Below, piece after piece: positions 48,350 to 58,059 of a stretch of 64,000 nt of DNA (position 1 is the stretch's first letter; each line of letters begins with the position of its first letter). Origin of the DNA: Azoarcus sp. DD4 (GTDB lineage Bacteria; Pseudomonadota; Gammaproteobacteria; Burkholderiales; Rhodocyclaceae); the NCBI RefSeq assembly GCF_006496635.1, contig NZ_CP022958.1, positions 3,162,001 through 3,226,000 on the forward strand, given 5' to 3'. The translations under genes were made by a program, and so were the position numbers. The notes beneath the pieces were generated by a model. It worked only from the letters and a program-made list of their open reading frames with translations. It searched no databases and was not told where the DNA came from.

Positions 48350-50134
48350 ATGACCACCCAGCTCTCCCCCGCCGCCCGTCCCCGCCTCAGCGCCGAAAGC
48401 ATCCTCGACGACCTGCTCGCCGCCGGCCAGATCGCCCGCAAGGATCGCGACGACACGCTGGCCGTGCTGCGCATGCGCAGCCGCAACGACCTGCATCCGC
48501 TGCAGCTCATCGGCGAACGCCGGCTGGTGCGCGCAGTGGCGCCGCACGACGTGCTCACCACCGAGGTGCTGACCGAATGGCTGGCCGGGCAGACCGGCGT
48601 GCCCTACTTCCACATCGACCCGCTCAAGATCGACGTGTCCTCGGTATGCGGTCTGGTATCGCATGCCTACGCCACCCGTTTCGGCATCCTGCCGGTGGCG
48701 GTACAAGGCAACGAAGTCACCATCGCCACCGCCGAACCCTACGAGACCGAATGGGTATCGGTACTGGAGCAGGTGCTGCGCATCCGCATCCACCGCGTGC
48801 TGTCCAACCCGGCCGACATCCTGCGCTTCCTCGCCGAGTTCTACAGCCTGGCTCGTTCGCTCCGGCAGGCCACCGACAAGCACCAGGACATTCCCACCGG
48901 CATCGGCAACTTCGAACAGCTGGTGCAGCTGGGCAGCAAGAAATCGCTCGATGCCAACGACCAGGCCATCGTGCACATCGTGGACTGGCTGCTGCAATAC
49001 GCCTTCGAGCAGCGCGCGAGCGACATCCACATGGAGCCGCGGCGCGAGATCTGCAATGTGCGCTTCCGCATCGACGGGGTGATGCACCTGGTCTACCAGA
49101 CGCCGCCGCCGGTGATGGCCGCGATCACCAACCGCGTCAAGCTGATGGGCCGCATGGACGTGGTGGAGAAGCGCCGCCCGCAGGACGGCCGCATCAAGAC
49201 GCGCTCGCCCAAGGGCGACGAGATCGAGCTGCGCCTGTCCACCATGCCCACCGCCTTCGGCGAAAAGCTGGTGCTGCGCATCTTCGACCCCAGCCTGCAG
49301 CTCAAGTCCTTCGCCGACCTCGGCTTCGGCCGCGACGACGAACTGCGCTGGCGCGGCCTCTACCAGCAGGCCCACGGCATCATCCTCGTCACCGGCCCCA
49401 CCGGCTCGGGCAAGACCACCACGCTGTATTCCACCCTCAAGGAAATCGCCACGCCCGAGATGAACGTGTGCACGGTGGAAGACCCGATCGAGATGATCTA
49501 TCCCCACCTCAACCAGATGCAGGTGCAGCACAACATCGGGCTCGACTTCGCCAGCGGCGTGCGCACCCTGCTGCGGCAGGACCCGGACGTGATCATGGTG
49601 GGCGAGATCCGCGATCTCGAAACCGCCGAGATGGCGGTGCAGGCCGCGCTGACCGGCCACCTGGTGCTGTCCACCCTGCACACCAACGACGCCCCCACCG
49701 CCATCACCCGGCTGATGGACCTCGGCGTGCCGCCCTACCTGATCCGCTCCACCCTGCTCGGTGTGCTCGCCCAGCGTCTGGCGCGCACGCTGTGCCCGCA
49801 CTGCAAGCAGCCGACGCCGCCGTCCGAAGAAGAATGGAACGACCTGGTGAAGCCGTGGAAGGCGCCGGTGCCGCAGCACGCTAAAGGCCCCAAGGGCTGC
49901 CTCGAATGCCGCATGACCGGCTACATGGGCCGCACCAGCATCCACGAGATGCTGGTGATGTCGCCCGCCCTGCGCCGCATGGTCCAGCCCGGCATGGACC
50001 TCGCCCCTTTCCGCGAACAGGCGGTGCGCGAAGGCATGCAGCCGCTGCGCCTCGCCGGCGCCCGCCACGTCGCCGCCGGCAACACCACCGCCGACGAAAT
50101 CGCCCGCTGCACGCCGCCGGCGAACGAGGGCTGA
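48350..50134 (+). CDS. GspE/PilB-type secretion ATPase
   Basis: This 594-residue ATPase has an N-terminal GspE-N/MshEN region (residues about 1-170), then the hexameric motor: Walker A GPTGSGKT, Asp box TVEDPIEMIYPHL, Walker B MVGEIRDLETAEMA, His box TGHLVLSTLHTNDA and the CPHC...CLEC zinc element typical of GspE/PilB. It powers type II secretion or type IV pilus assembly. No other pilus gene is nearby, so it may be an orphan. ATG 48350 follows from the normal N-terminus. Confidence 0.92.
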   Translation: MTTQLSPAARPRLSAESILDDLLAAGQIARKDRDDTLAVLRMRSRNDLHPLQLIGERRLVRAVAPHDVLTTEVLTEWLAGQTGVPYFHIDPLKIDVSSVCGLVSHAYATRFGILPVAVQGNEVTIATAEPYETEWVSVLEQVLRIRIHRVLSNPADILRFLAEFYSLARSLRQATDKHQDIPTGIGNFEQLVQLGSKKSLDANDQAIVHIVDWLLQYAFEQRASDIHMEPRREICNVRFRIDGVMHLVYQTPPPVMAAITNRVKLMGRMDVVEKRRPQDGRIKTRSPKGDEIELRLSTMPTAFGEKLVLRIFDPSLQLKSFADLGFGRDDELRWRGLYQQAHGIILVTGPTGSGKTTTLYSTLKEIATPEMNVCTVEDPIEMIYPHLNQMQVQHNIGLDFASGVRTLLRQDPDVIMVGEIRDLETAEMAVQAALTGHLVLSTLHTNDAPTAITRLMDLGVPPYLIRSTLLGVLAQRLARTLCPHCKQPTPPSEEEWNDLVKPWKAPVPQHAKGPKGCLECRMTGYMGRTSIHEMLVMSPALRRMVQPGMDLAPFREQAVREGMQPLRLAGARHVAAGNTTADEIARCTPPANEG

Positions 50135-50503
50135 AGCGGCCTCCGCCGCGCGTCGTCGAGCACAACGTGGAGCCCCGGCGGCACGCTCGAAAATCGCGGT
50201 TGCCCCCGCCCCTGCGCTGTCCTATAACCGGAGTGCAGCCCGGTTATCAGACGATAAAGGACAAGGACGTGGGAAGGAACACTGCGTGTTCGCCCTGCGA
50301 CCTCCGACCCGGTGACGCCGAAGAACGGAACATTGACCCTTCCGTTGGCGCCCGGCAGGCAACACGTCGATAGCCGGGTTGTTCGTTTGTCCGGGCCTAG
50401 GGCCTGGCGTCGCGCGCTAGCCGGGGCTTCATCCGCAGGGCCGCGAGCAGCGCCAGCACGAAGGTGAGGTGCCCTACGTTTTCCGCCTTCTAAGCAGTCG
50501 CCT
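50135..50503. other. gap with hairpin and gene fragment
   Basis: ATAACCGG/CCGGTTAT (50224-50231, 50240-50247) forms an 8-bp hairpin after the ATPase gene. On the minus strand, 50397-50476 encodes VGHLTFVLALLAALRMKPRL then ARDARP and a stop, a membrane-protein-like tail that looks cut by the IS3 element to its right. No full gene. Confidence 0.4.
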
Positions 50504-51318
50504 TCATGCAGTCATTTCCTGCTGATCCTGCCGTTCGATCCAGTTCTGAAGGAACGTGGTCGGTGACAGATATCCCAAGGTGGAGTGGCGGCGGCTCCGG
50601 TTGTAGAACACGGCGATGTACTGGAACAAATCACTCGTGGCTTCGTTGCGAGTCGCATAGCTCACGCCATGAACCTGCTCGTTCTTAAGGCTGTTGAAGA
50701 AGCTCTCGGTCGGGGCGTTGTCCCAGCAGTTGCCCTTGCGCGACATCGATCTGCGCATGCCGTAGGTAGCCAGGCAGGCCTGGTAAGCATGACTAGCGCA
50801 TTGGCTTCCGCGGTCAGAGTGAAACAGCACCCCGGGTTCGGGCCGACGGCGGAACCACGCCATCGACAGCGCATCGAGTAGCAGGTCGGTCGTCATCCGC
50901 GACTTGATCGACCAACCGATCACCTCGCGGTTGAACAGATCGATCACAACTGCCAGATACAGCCGCGGCGATGTAGGTGATGTCGCCCGTCCACACGCGA
51001 TTCGGGGCTTCAGGTGCGAAGTGGCGATCCAGCACATGCCGCCACGGGCAGGCTGTGCCTGGAGTCCGTCGTCGCCTTGTAATGCCGCTTGTGCCGCGCC
51101 CGGATGCCGTTCTCACGCATCAGGCGTTCGATGCGCGGCAAACCGATCCGGTAGTCACGCCCACGCAACTCGGCGTGAATGCGCCTGGCGCCGTACGCCT
51201 GCCGAACCTCTTGGTGAATCGTGCGGATCAGAACCAACGCCTGGCCGTCGGTCAGTCGTCTGCGGTCCGGTGTGGCGCCGCCCTGCCAGGCCCGAAAGCC
51301 GCTCTGGCTCACTATCAC
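50504..51318 (-). pseudogene. IS3-family transposase OrfB remnant
   Basis: Three frames together spell an IS3-group OrfB: RAWQGGATPDRRRLTDGQAL to KRHYKATTDSRHSLPVAA in frame one (51318 to about 51060), VLDRHFAPEAPNRVWTGDITYIA in a second (about 51060-50960), and LYLAVVIDLFNREVIGWSIK to the end in a third. The DDE residues are D in WTGDIT, D in FHSDRGSQ and E in APTESFFNS. Two frameshifts (near 51055 and 50960) and a missing upstream OrfA show that it is dead. Element ends are not visible. Confidence 0.85.
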
Positions 51319-51552
51319 TCAAGCTCGTTTCTTGCCTCTCAACAGAAAACCAGACACTAGTTCTAGAATCCACACAGCAAAAAAATAGATCGACACCATC
51401 AATGCAAACCCACCCTCCCGCCATACATAAGCAGAGAAGGCTGAAACCATCACAAGAACAAATTGCTTCTTAACCCCATCACTTGACCTCTCTTGGTAGG
51501 CACCAAACCACACAAAAGCGAGTAGATACCTTACGCATGCAAGAAAAATCAA
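51319..51552 (-). CDS. small membrane protein in AT-rich patch
   Basis: This 77-residue ORF has two hydrophobic helices (MIFLACVRYLLAFVWFGAY and LMVSIYFFAVWILELVSGFL) and a basic end. It is much richer in AT than the host. No family recognised. The stop abuts the transposase remnant. Confidence 0.4.
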   Translation of the reverse strand: MIFLACVRYLLAFVWFGAYQERSSDGVKKQFVLVMVSAFSAYVWREGGFALMVSIYFFAVWILELVSGFLLRGKKRA

Positions 51553-51806
51553 AATAATGACAAACTCAAGACCACTATCTTCCTGAAAAAAAAATAAGCG
51601 ATAGAAGGAATTGCAAAATCCAAAACACTCGGGTAACGGAAGACTCTCACCTCTAGATCACCCCAATAAAAATCAGAATTTCTATAAAATTGCATGCCCC
51701 GGCATCACACAGCCCGGAGAAATACTAAGAACGACATCACCATTGCATCATCACATTGAGATTATTCGCTAGAGTAGCCGCTTCCCCGACACAGACAATG
51801 CTAATT
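51553..51806. other. AT-rich stretch without a gene
   Basis: A 254-bp AT-rich stretch with many short A runs and no open frame. It separates the two membrane-protein ORFs; nothing else seen. Confidence 0.4.
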
Positions 51807-52240
51807 TCATACACCTCCCTTACCAACCAGGAGGAACACAGATGCGCAAGCCATACCACCGAAGAATGCATTCATTAATCTAGAAAGCGCGAACAGAACA
51901 CACATTCTCCTAATACTAACGTCCCCCGAAGCCCAAGCATTGCAAACAACAATCTGAATATTGTCATAGCTGACATCACCACCCAATACGCGGCCTTGCA
52001 CCCGGATATATATACTCAAGGAAACAATAAGACCCAACATAGAAAACAGCGCAACTATTTTAATGACATTTTCTGGCAGACCACCGAAAAAAAATATGCA
52101 AAAAGATAGACTCCAATCCATCCAAACAAAGACAGGATTCCAACGCACTCATTAATTTCAACAGATCGGTTGACGTACCAATCAACACCCTTTCTTATAT
52201 CTCGGCAAAATAAATCGTATCCCCCTATTCTCCTCATCAA
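51807..52240 (-). pseudogene. frameshifted membrane protein at an A8/T8 run
   Basis: The ORF from 52240 (MMRRIGGYDLFCRDIRKGVD, then NECVGILSLFGWIGVYLFAY) stops early at 52055. A second ORF, in the next frame, continues from the same place (FFFGGLPENVIKIVALFSML) to 51807. The switch lies at eight T (coding strand), 52087-52094. One extra T would join them into an about 145-residue membrane protein. It could be a mutation, a sequencing slip or programmed -1 slippage. Confidence 0.5.
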
Positions 52241-52243
52241 GCA

Positions 52244-52435
52244 CTACCTCCCAATATTAAAATCCCAAACACTGCTGTTGACCTCATCCGAGTTCATGGC
52301 ACCGAAGCGCTTGCGCCACGTGTAAATCATCTGCTCGCTCACGCCGTGCTTCTTCGAAACCTCCGCGACCGGCGAGCGATCCGCCTCCCGCAGGATCTTG
52401 ACCATCTGTTCTTCGGTAAAACGGCTCTTGCGCAT
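52244..52435 (-). pseudogene. truncated IS3-family OrfA (second element)
   Basis: Begins MRKSRFTEEQMVKILREADR and HGVSEQMIYTWRKRFGAMNS, the N-terminal HTH half of an OrfA typical of the IS407/IS51 groups. The family sequence continues another 35-40 residues, but here it switches to a foreign tail (NSSVWDFNIGR) after residue 52. It is a different IS from the OrfB remnant to its left. Confidence 0.8.
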
Positions 52436-52527
52436 GACTTCCTCTTCCTCCTGGAAGCCATCCTCTTAGTTTCAGATGGTCCGAAAAGCCCGGAGCAGGT
52501 CAATCCCACTCGTCCTCGATTGAGATT

Positions 52528-53037
52528 TCATCTACCGAACACAACCGCAACGACTGCCCTGAAGTAATGCCCGACAAACAGGGAAAATTGGGCCGACAAC
52601 AATGAAAAGCCCGCAGGAGTGCTTTCGAACAGCCGACCGGGCCCTCTGACGTTCAACCCCAGGAAAGCCAACGCGAGAATAAGCACGGTATAGAAAACCA
52701 TGAATACGGCGGTATTTTCCACGCCCCTCTTCCGGACACTAGCGAACACCTCATCGCCCCTGACGACGAAGTACGTCGCAAACACGACGGGTATCAGGCA
52801 CACCATCAATGCAGCCTGAGATTTCGCTGCCGCGACACTGAAAAGCGCGTCGTTTTCCATTCGGCGCAGAGTTGGCACATATCCCTGGAGTACATCGGCC
52901 AGAAGCGCCAGCTCGTCGGCGAAATATCCTCGCAACACCAGCTGCATCACCGCCTGACTGATAAGCAGCCACGCGACGATTACCGCCTCATTCCGGTAAT
53001 TTCCGACAACTTCGCGAACATCCATACATCCATTCAT
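52528..53037 (-). CDS. membrane protein of unknown function
   Basis: This 169-residue protein has four hydrophobic stretches (AVIVAWLLISQAVMQLVLRG, AALMVCLIPVVFATYFVVRG, TAVFMVFYTVLILALAFLGL, LLSAQFSLFVGHYFRAVVAV). GC of codon third positions is intermediate. No motif or family recognised. ATG at 53037 or four codons later. Confidence 0.5.
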   Translation of the reverse strand: MNGCMDVREVVGNYRNEAVIVAWLLISQAVMQLVLRGYFADELALLADVLQGYVPTLRRMENDALFSVAAAKSQAALMVCLIPVVFATYFVVRGDEVFASVRKRGVENTAVFMVFYTVLILALAFLGLNVRGPGRLFESTPAGFSLLSAQFSLFVGHYFRAVVAVVFGR

Positions 53038-53339
53038 CCATAGATCGGCACTCGCCTAAGACAGCGCCTCCTGAGCCAGCCAGCCATCGCAAACCCGTTC
53101 CGCGACATGACACTCACGAAGCATCATGCCTATGGGATTATCGATAGTTGCATGGTGCCCGATACAGGCACCTCCGGTAATGACAGATGTCACGCAATAG
53201 CGCCTCGCCATCCCGGCACGATGCTCTTTACATCCGCGAACGCCGCCACAGACCGGCGCCTTGCGCCCGATGCCTGAGGGGCGGCCGAGCGTGGCCATGC
53301 TGAAGCCCTTGATAGTGCAAGCAGCCTCGGAATAGCGAC
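53038..53339. other. gap without a gene
   Basis: 302 bp between the membrane protein and the LysR gene. A minus-strand ORF covers it but its third-position pattern is weak; not called. Confidence 0.4.
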
Positions 53340-54242
53340 CTACACGCTTACCGACCTGACGATGTGCTCGCGCAGCCATTGGTGCGCCGGGTCGCGGTGG
53401 ACGCGTTCATGCCAGAGCATGAGCATTTCGAAGCCCGGCACCTCCAGCGGCGGCTCTACCACCTGCAGCGCGGGATTACCGCGCACCAGGCGCGACGGCA
53501 CCAGGGCCACCAGATCGGTGCTGCTCAGCACCGCACCGAGGAACAGGAAGTGCGGCACCGACAGCACCACCCTTCGTGTCATTCCCAGCGCGGTCAATGC
53601 GGTATCCGTCACACCGTGAAAGCCGCCGCCGTCCGGTGACACGATGACGTGATCCAGTTCACAGAACTGCGCCAGCGTCGGGCGCCGCTTCAAGCGGGGA
53701 TGCCCGGCGCGGCCGGCCAGCACATAGCGCTCGGTGAACATCGACCTGCGCCGCAAAGCGGGCGGCGCTTCCGCGCTGATGTGGAAGGCCAGATCGATGC
53801 CGCCCTGCTCGGCCTGCCGCGCCAGCATCGGCGGATTCAGTTCCAGGATCGCCAACCTCGCCGCCGGTGCGGCCGACCGCAGCCCGGCCAGCGCCGGCAG
53901 CAGGATCGTGGATTCACCGTAATCCGACGCCGCCACCCGCCAGGTATTGCTGGCCTGTGCGGGATCGAAGGGCGTGGAAGGTGCGACCGCCTGCGCCAGT
54001 GCTTGCAGCGCCTGCCGCAGCGGCTCGCGTAATTCATCGGCGCGGGCGGTAGGCCGCATGCCCCGCGGGCCGGGCAGCAGCAGCGGATCGCCGAAGAGTT
54101 CCCGCAACTTCGCAAGCTGCACGCTCACCGTTGGCTGCGCCAGATGCAGGCATTCGGCGGCGCGGGTGACGTTGTGCTCGGTCAGCAAGGTGTCGAGCGT
54201 AACCAGCAGGTTCAGGTCGAGACGGCTTAGCGAATTGCTCAT
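53340..54242 (-). CDS. LysR-family regulator
   Basis: This 300-residue protein has a NodD/NahR-like HTH (LSRLDLNLLVTLDTLLTEHN, HLAQPTVSVQLAKLRELFGD) and a ligand-binding domain. It is divergent from the quinone-reductase gene at 54329 with an 86-bp shared region that carries an 8-bp inverted repeat. It is likely to respond to a quinone or aromatic compound. Confidence 0.9.
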   Translation of the reverse strand: MSNSLSRLDLNLLVTLDTLLTEHNVTRAAECLHLAQPTVSVQLAKLRELFGDPLLLPGPRGMRPTARADELREPLRQALQALAQAVAPSTPFDPAQASNTWRVAASDYGESTILLPALAGLRSAAPAARLAILELNPPMLARQAEQGGIDLAFHISAEAPPALRRRSMFTERYVLAGRAGHPRLKRRPTLAQFCELDHVIVSPDGGGFHGVTDTALTALGMTRRVVLSVPHFLFLGAVLSSTDLVALVPSRLVRGNPALQVVEPPLEVPGFEMLMLWHERVHRDPAHQWLREHIVRSVSV

Positions 54243-54251
54243 GGCAATACC

Positions 54252-54283
54252 AGATATTCGAGGAATTCATTTCAAGAATATCT
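54252..54283. promoter_or_regulatory. 8-bp inverted repeat between LysR and quinone reductase
   Basis: AGATATTC (54252-54259) and GAATATCT (54276-54283) with a 16-base spacer, 10 bp from the LysR start. A probable LysR operator. Confidence 0.55.
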
Positions 54284-54328
54284 CAGGCACACCTATCGTG
54301 CGCTCATTCCCTGACGGAGCCCCCAGCC

Positions 54329-55105
54329 ATGAACGTCCTTCTCGTCTATGCCCACCCCGAACCACAGTCCTTGAACGGCTCGCTCAAGGACTTCGCCGTC
54401 CAGCGTCTGGAGCGTGCAGGCCATCGCGTTGCGGTGTCCGACCTGTACGCCATGAAGTGGAAGGCGTCCCTGGATGCGGATGACAATACCGCGCGGCAGG
54501 CCGACACGCGCTTCGACCCGTCCCTGGATTCCATGCAGGCGTTCCGGAACGGCACCCAGAGTCCGGACATCCTGCGCGAGCAGGACAAGCTGCGCTGGGC
54601 GGACGCTGTCATCCTGCAATTCCCGCTGTGGTGGTTCTCGATGCCGGCCCTGCTCAAGGGCTGGGTCGAACGCGTGTATGCCTACGGCTTCGCCTATGGC
54701 GTGGGCGAGCATTCCGACACGCACTGGGGCGACCGCTACGGCGAAGGCACGCTGGCCGGCAAGCGCGCCATGCTGGTGGTCACGACCGGCGGCTGGATGT
54801 CGCACTACGAGCCACGCGGCATCAACGGGCCGATCGACGACATCCTGTTCCCCATCCAGCACGGCATCCTGTTCTATCCCGGCTTCGACGTGCTGCCGCC
54901 GCATGTGATCTACCGGACCAGCCGAATCGACGAGGCAGCGTTCCCGACGGTGTGCGCGGCGCTCGGCCAGCGGCTGGACGATCTGTGGAGCACGGCGCCC
55001 ATTCCTTTCCGCCGGCAGAACGCCGGCGACTACCTCGTTCCGGAATTGACGCTACGGCCCGAGCTTGCACCGGGCCAGTCCGGTTTCCACATCCATCTCT
55101 CATGA
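54329..55105 (+). CDS. NAD(P)H:quinone oxidoreductase (flavodoxin-fold)
   Basis: This 258-residue protein has the MdaB/NQO1-type flavodoxin fold: VLLVYAHPEPQSLNGSLKDF at the start, the FMN/FAD loop VILQFPLWWFSMPALLKGWV and the lower loop LVVTTGGWMSHY. It reduces quinones by two electrons with NAD(P)H. It is divergent from a LysR regulator that probably controls it. Confidence 0.9.
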   Translation: MNVLLVYAHPEPQSLNGSLKDFAVQRLERAGHRVAVSDLYAMKWKASLDADDNTARQADTRFDPSLDSMQAFRNGTQSPDILREQDKLRWADAVILQFPLWWFSMPALLKGWVERVYAYGFAYGVGEHSDTHWGDRYGEGTLAGKRAMLVVTTGGWMSHYEPRGINGPIDDILFPIQHGILFYPGFDVLPPHVIYRTSRIDEAAFPTVCAALGQRLDDLWSTAPIPFRRQNAGDYLVPELTLRPELAPGQSGFHIHLS

Positions 55106-55132
55106 CCGAGCGGACGTCGGGATGGCGCCTCC

Positions 55133-56815
55133 TCAATCGCCGCCAATCCGGTAAACCCGCGCCTCGAACGGCCGCAGCCGCAGCGCCCGCAGTTCGCCAT
55201 GCGCTTCGACCGGGTAGTTGGCCAGCAGCAGGCCGTCACCGTGCAGTGCGAAGCCGCGGTGGCGGTAGTGCGCGGGGCTGGGGCTGAGATTGCAGATGAC
55301 GGCAAAGCGCACGCCCTCGTGTACGCGCAGGTAGGCGTAGATCTGCCGATGCGTCTTCAGCAGCGGGCGGTAACGGCCATGAATCAGCGCCGGCTCGGCC
55401 GCACGCAGGGCGATCATTTCCCGATAGAAGTTGAGCACCGAGCGCGGATCGGCCTGCTCGCGCGCGACGTTCCATTCGGGATAGTCGGGATTCAGCGGCA
55501 ACCACGGCGTGCCGGTGGTGAAGCCGGCATTGGGGCCGTCGTCCCAGGGCATCGGTGTGCGCGAGTTGTCGCGCGCGGTGATGGCCATCTCGGCGAGGAT
55601 GTCGGCGTCGTCCATGCCGTCGGCGCGCATCTGGGCGATGCGGTTCTGCGCGTAGCGGTCCTGGAAGTCGGCCAGGCTGGCGAAGCGGGTGTTGGCCATG
55701 CCCAACTCCTGGCCCTGGTAGAGATAGGGCGTGCCCTGCATCAGGAAGTACATCGCCGCCAGCGCGGTGGCGCTTTCGTTGCGGTAGCGTTCGGGATCGC
55801 CCCAGCGCGACACCACCCGTGGCAGGTCGTGGTTTTCCAGGTAGAGCGCATTCCAGCCGCGCCCGGCGAGCGCTTTCTGCCAGCGGCTGAGGATGGTCTT
55901 GAGCGCACGCACGTCGAGTGCCGCGCGCGGCTGGCTGGACCACAGGTTCCAGTGCTCGAAGTGGATCAGCATGTCGAGCCGGCCGCGCCCGGCGGCGTTG
56001 TCCTCGCCCACCCAAGGTGGCGCGTCGGAGGCGGAAACGCCGTTGGCTTCGCCCACCGTCATGATGTCGTAGCGGTGAAAGACATCGCGGTCGAGCTGGT
56101 CGATGTAGTCGAGCAGGCCGGGCACGCACATGTGCTGGCCGTAGGCCGGCGCGCAGGCCAGCCCCAGCGGGTTGGGCGCATCCGGCAGCCCCGGCGCCTT
56201 CTTGAAGTGGGTGACGGCATCGAGCCGGAATCCGTCCACGCCCTTGTCCAGCCACCAGCGCGCCATCTCGCACAGCGCCTCGCGCACCGCGGGGTTGTCC
56301 CAGTTGAGGTCGGGCTGGCGGGCGGTGAAGAGGTGCAGGTAGTACTGGCCGCTGGCCTCGTCGTACTGCCAGGCCGGCCCCTTGAAGATGCTCTCCCAGT
56401 TGTTGGGTGGTCCGCCATCGCGGCCGTCGCGCCAGATGTACCAGTCGCGCCTGGGGCTGTTGCGCCCGGCGCGCGATTCGAGGAACCAGGGGTGCTGGTC
56501 GCTGCTGTGGTTGAGCACCAGGTCGAGGACCAGGCGCATGCCGCGGCGATGCAGTTCGGCGAGCAGGCGGTCGAAGTCGGCCATGCTGCCGTACATCGGG
56601 TCGATGTCGCGGTAGTCGCTGATGTCGTAGCCGTTGTCGTCGTCCGGCGAGCGGTACACCGGGCACAGCCAGATCACCGTCACGCCCAGCCACTGCAGGT
56701 AGTCGAGCCGCTGGAGGATGCCGGGGATGTCGCCGATGCCGTCGCCGTCGGCATCCATGAAGCTGCGCGGGTAAAGCTGGTAGACCACCGCCTCGCGCCA
56801 CCATCGCTTTTGCAT
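55133..56815 (-). CDS. GH13 alpha-glucosidase
   Basis: This 560-residue GH13 enzyme acts on alpha-1,4/1,6-glucosides such as isomaltose and trehalulose. Catalytic residues are Asp199 (DGFRLDAV), Glu256 (TVGEANG) and Asp330 (LENHDLPR). The fourth region LVLNHSSDQHPWF is intact. No signal peptide, so cytoplasmic. ATG 56815 gives the canonical KRWWREAVVYQLYPRSFMD start. It converges on the quinone reductase and is divergent from the GH5 gene. Confidence 0.93.
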   Translation of the reverse strand: MQKRWWREAVVYQLYPRSFMDADGDGIGDIPGILQRLDYLQWLGVTVIWLCPVYRSPDDDNGYDISDYRDIDPMYGSMADFDRLLAELHRRGMRLVLDLVLNHSSDQHPWFLESRAGRNSPRRDWYIWRDGRDGGPPNNWESIFKGPAWQYDEASGQYYLHLFTARQPDLNWDNPAVREALCEMARWWLDKGVDGFRLDAVTHFKKAPGLPDAPNPLGLACAPAYGQHMCVPGLLDYIDQLDRDVFHRYDIMTVGEANGVSASDAPPWVGEDNAAGRGRLDMLIHFEHWNLWSSQPRAALDVRALKTILSRWQKALAGRGWNALYLENHDLPRVVSRWGDPERYRNESATALAAMYFLMQGTPYLYQGQELGMANTRFASLADFQDRYAQNRIAQMRADGMDDADILAEMAITARDNSRTPMPWDDGPNAGFTTGTPWLPLNPDYPEWNVAREQADPRSVLNFYREMIALRAAEPALIHGRYRPLLKTHRQIYAYLRVHEGVRFAVICNLSPSPAHYRHRGFALHGDGLLLANYPVEAHGELRALRLRPFEARVYRIGGD

Positions 56816-56952
56816 GATCGGCCTCCGCCGCCGCTCCCCGCCGGACGCGGGGGCGCGTATGCTGTCATCAGACCGTGACAGGATACGCGCCCCCGCGCCG
56901 CACGGCCGTTGCACACTGCATGAACCGGGGCAAGACAAACGGGAGACGAATA

Positions 56953-58059
56953 ATGAAAGCGACAGGCATGAAGCTGCGCGGCGTCAATCTCGGAAGCTGG
57001 CTGCTGCTGGAAAAATGGATGGTGCCCAGCTTGTTCGAAGGTCTGGAGGCCACCGACGAAACCACCTGGTGCGCCGAGCTCGGCAGCGCCGCCACCGACA
57101 AGCTGCGACGCCACTGGAACAGCTTCGTCACCCGCGACGATTTCGCCTGGCTGGCCGAACGCGGCATCAACGCCGTGCGCATTCCGGTCGGCCACTGGAT
57201 TTTCGGCCCCGGCTACCCCTATCACCCGAAATACGGCAGCAACCCGCATCCCTTCGTCACCGGCGGCATCGAGGTGCTGGACCGCGCGATGGACTGGGCG
57301 CGCGAATTCGGCCTGCACGTGGTGCTGGACCTGCACGCCGCGCCCGGCTGCCAGAACGGTTTCGACAACGGCGGCATCATGGGCGTGTGCGAATGGCACA
57401 CCAAGCCGGAATACCTGGAGCATGCGCTCGACGTGCTCGAACGCCTTGCCGAACGTTACCGCGCCCACCCCGCGCTGCACGCCATCGAAGCGCTCAACGA
57501 GCCGCGCTGGGACGTGCCGACCGACTACCTCAAGGCCTATTACCTGGCCGCCTACGCGCGCATCCGCAAGCACTGCCCGCCCGAGCGCGTGGCGGTGGTG
57601 TTCCACGACGGTTTCCGCTCCTTCCGCGAATACCTCGGCTTCATGCAGGAGCCGGAATACCGCAACGTGATCTTCGACATCCACCGCTACCAGTGCTTCG
57701 ATCGCGCCGAGATCGACATGGACATCTACGGCCACATCCGCAAGGCTACCGGCGAGTGGAAGCAGGAGGCGGACGAGATCATCACCGAACTCGGCCTGCC
57801 CACCTTCTGCGGCGAATGGAGTCTGGGGCTGGACCTGCGCGTCGTATCGCTGTGGGCCGAAGGGCCGTTCAACCACGCGCTGGAGTACATGGATGACTTC
57901 CAGCAGAACGTCGCCACCCGCGGCTATGCCGCCGGCCAGCTGGCGACCTTCGAGAAATACCTCGGCTGGTTCTTCTGGAGCTACAAGACGGAGACCACGC
58001 CGGCCTGGTGCTTCCGCGACAGCGTCGAACGCGGCTGGCTGCCGTCAGACTTCCGGTAG
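56953..58059 (+). CDS. GH5 glycoside hydrolase, exo-1,3-beta-glucanase-like
   Basis: This 368-residue GH5 enzyme has catalytic acid Glu183 (EALNEPRWD) and nucleophile Glu288 (FCGEWSL). The start LRGVNLGSWLLLEKWMVPS is typical of fungal-type exo-1,3-beta-glucanases. There is no signal peptide. GGGAGA precedes ATG 56953. It is divergent from the GH13 gene; they may share a promoter and a sugar pathway. The 3' end overlaps the ABC gene by 15 bp (converging). Confidence 0.9.
   Translation: MKATGMKLRGVNLGSWLLLEKWMVPSLFEGLEATDETTWCAELGSAATDKLRRHWNSFVTRDDFAWLAERGINAVRIPVGHWIFGPGYPYHPKYGSNPHPFVTGGIEVLDRAMDWAREFGLHVVLDLHAAPGCQNGFDNGGIMGVCEWHTKPEYLEHALDVLERLAERYRAHPALHAIEALNEPRWDVPTDYLKAYYLAAYARIRKHCPPERVAVVFHDGFRSFREYLGFMQEPEYRNVIFDIHRYQCFDRAEIDMDIYGHIRKATGEWKQEADEIITELGLPTFCGEWSLGLDLRVVSLWAEGPFNHALEYMDDFQQNVATRGYAAGQLATFEKYLGWFFWSYKTETTPAWCFRDSVERGWLPSDFR

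Noticed and set aside
53056..53379. 107-codon minus-strand frame
   Set aside because: Weak third-position bias and overlap with the LysR gene end; no family seen. It may be a decayed gene.
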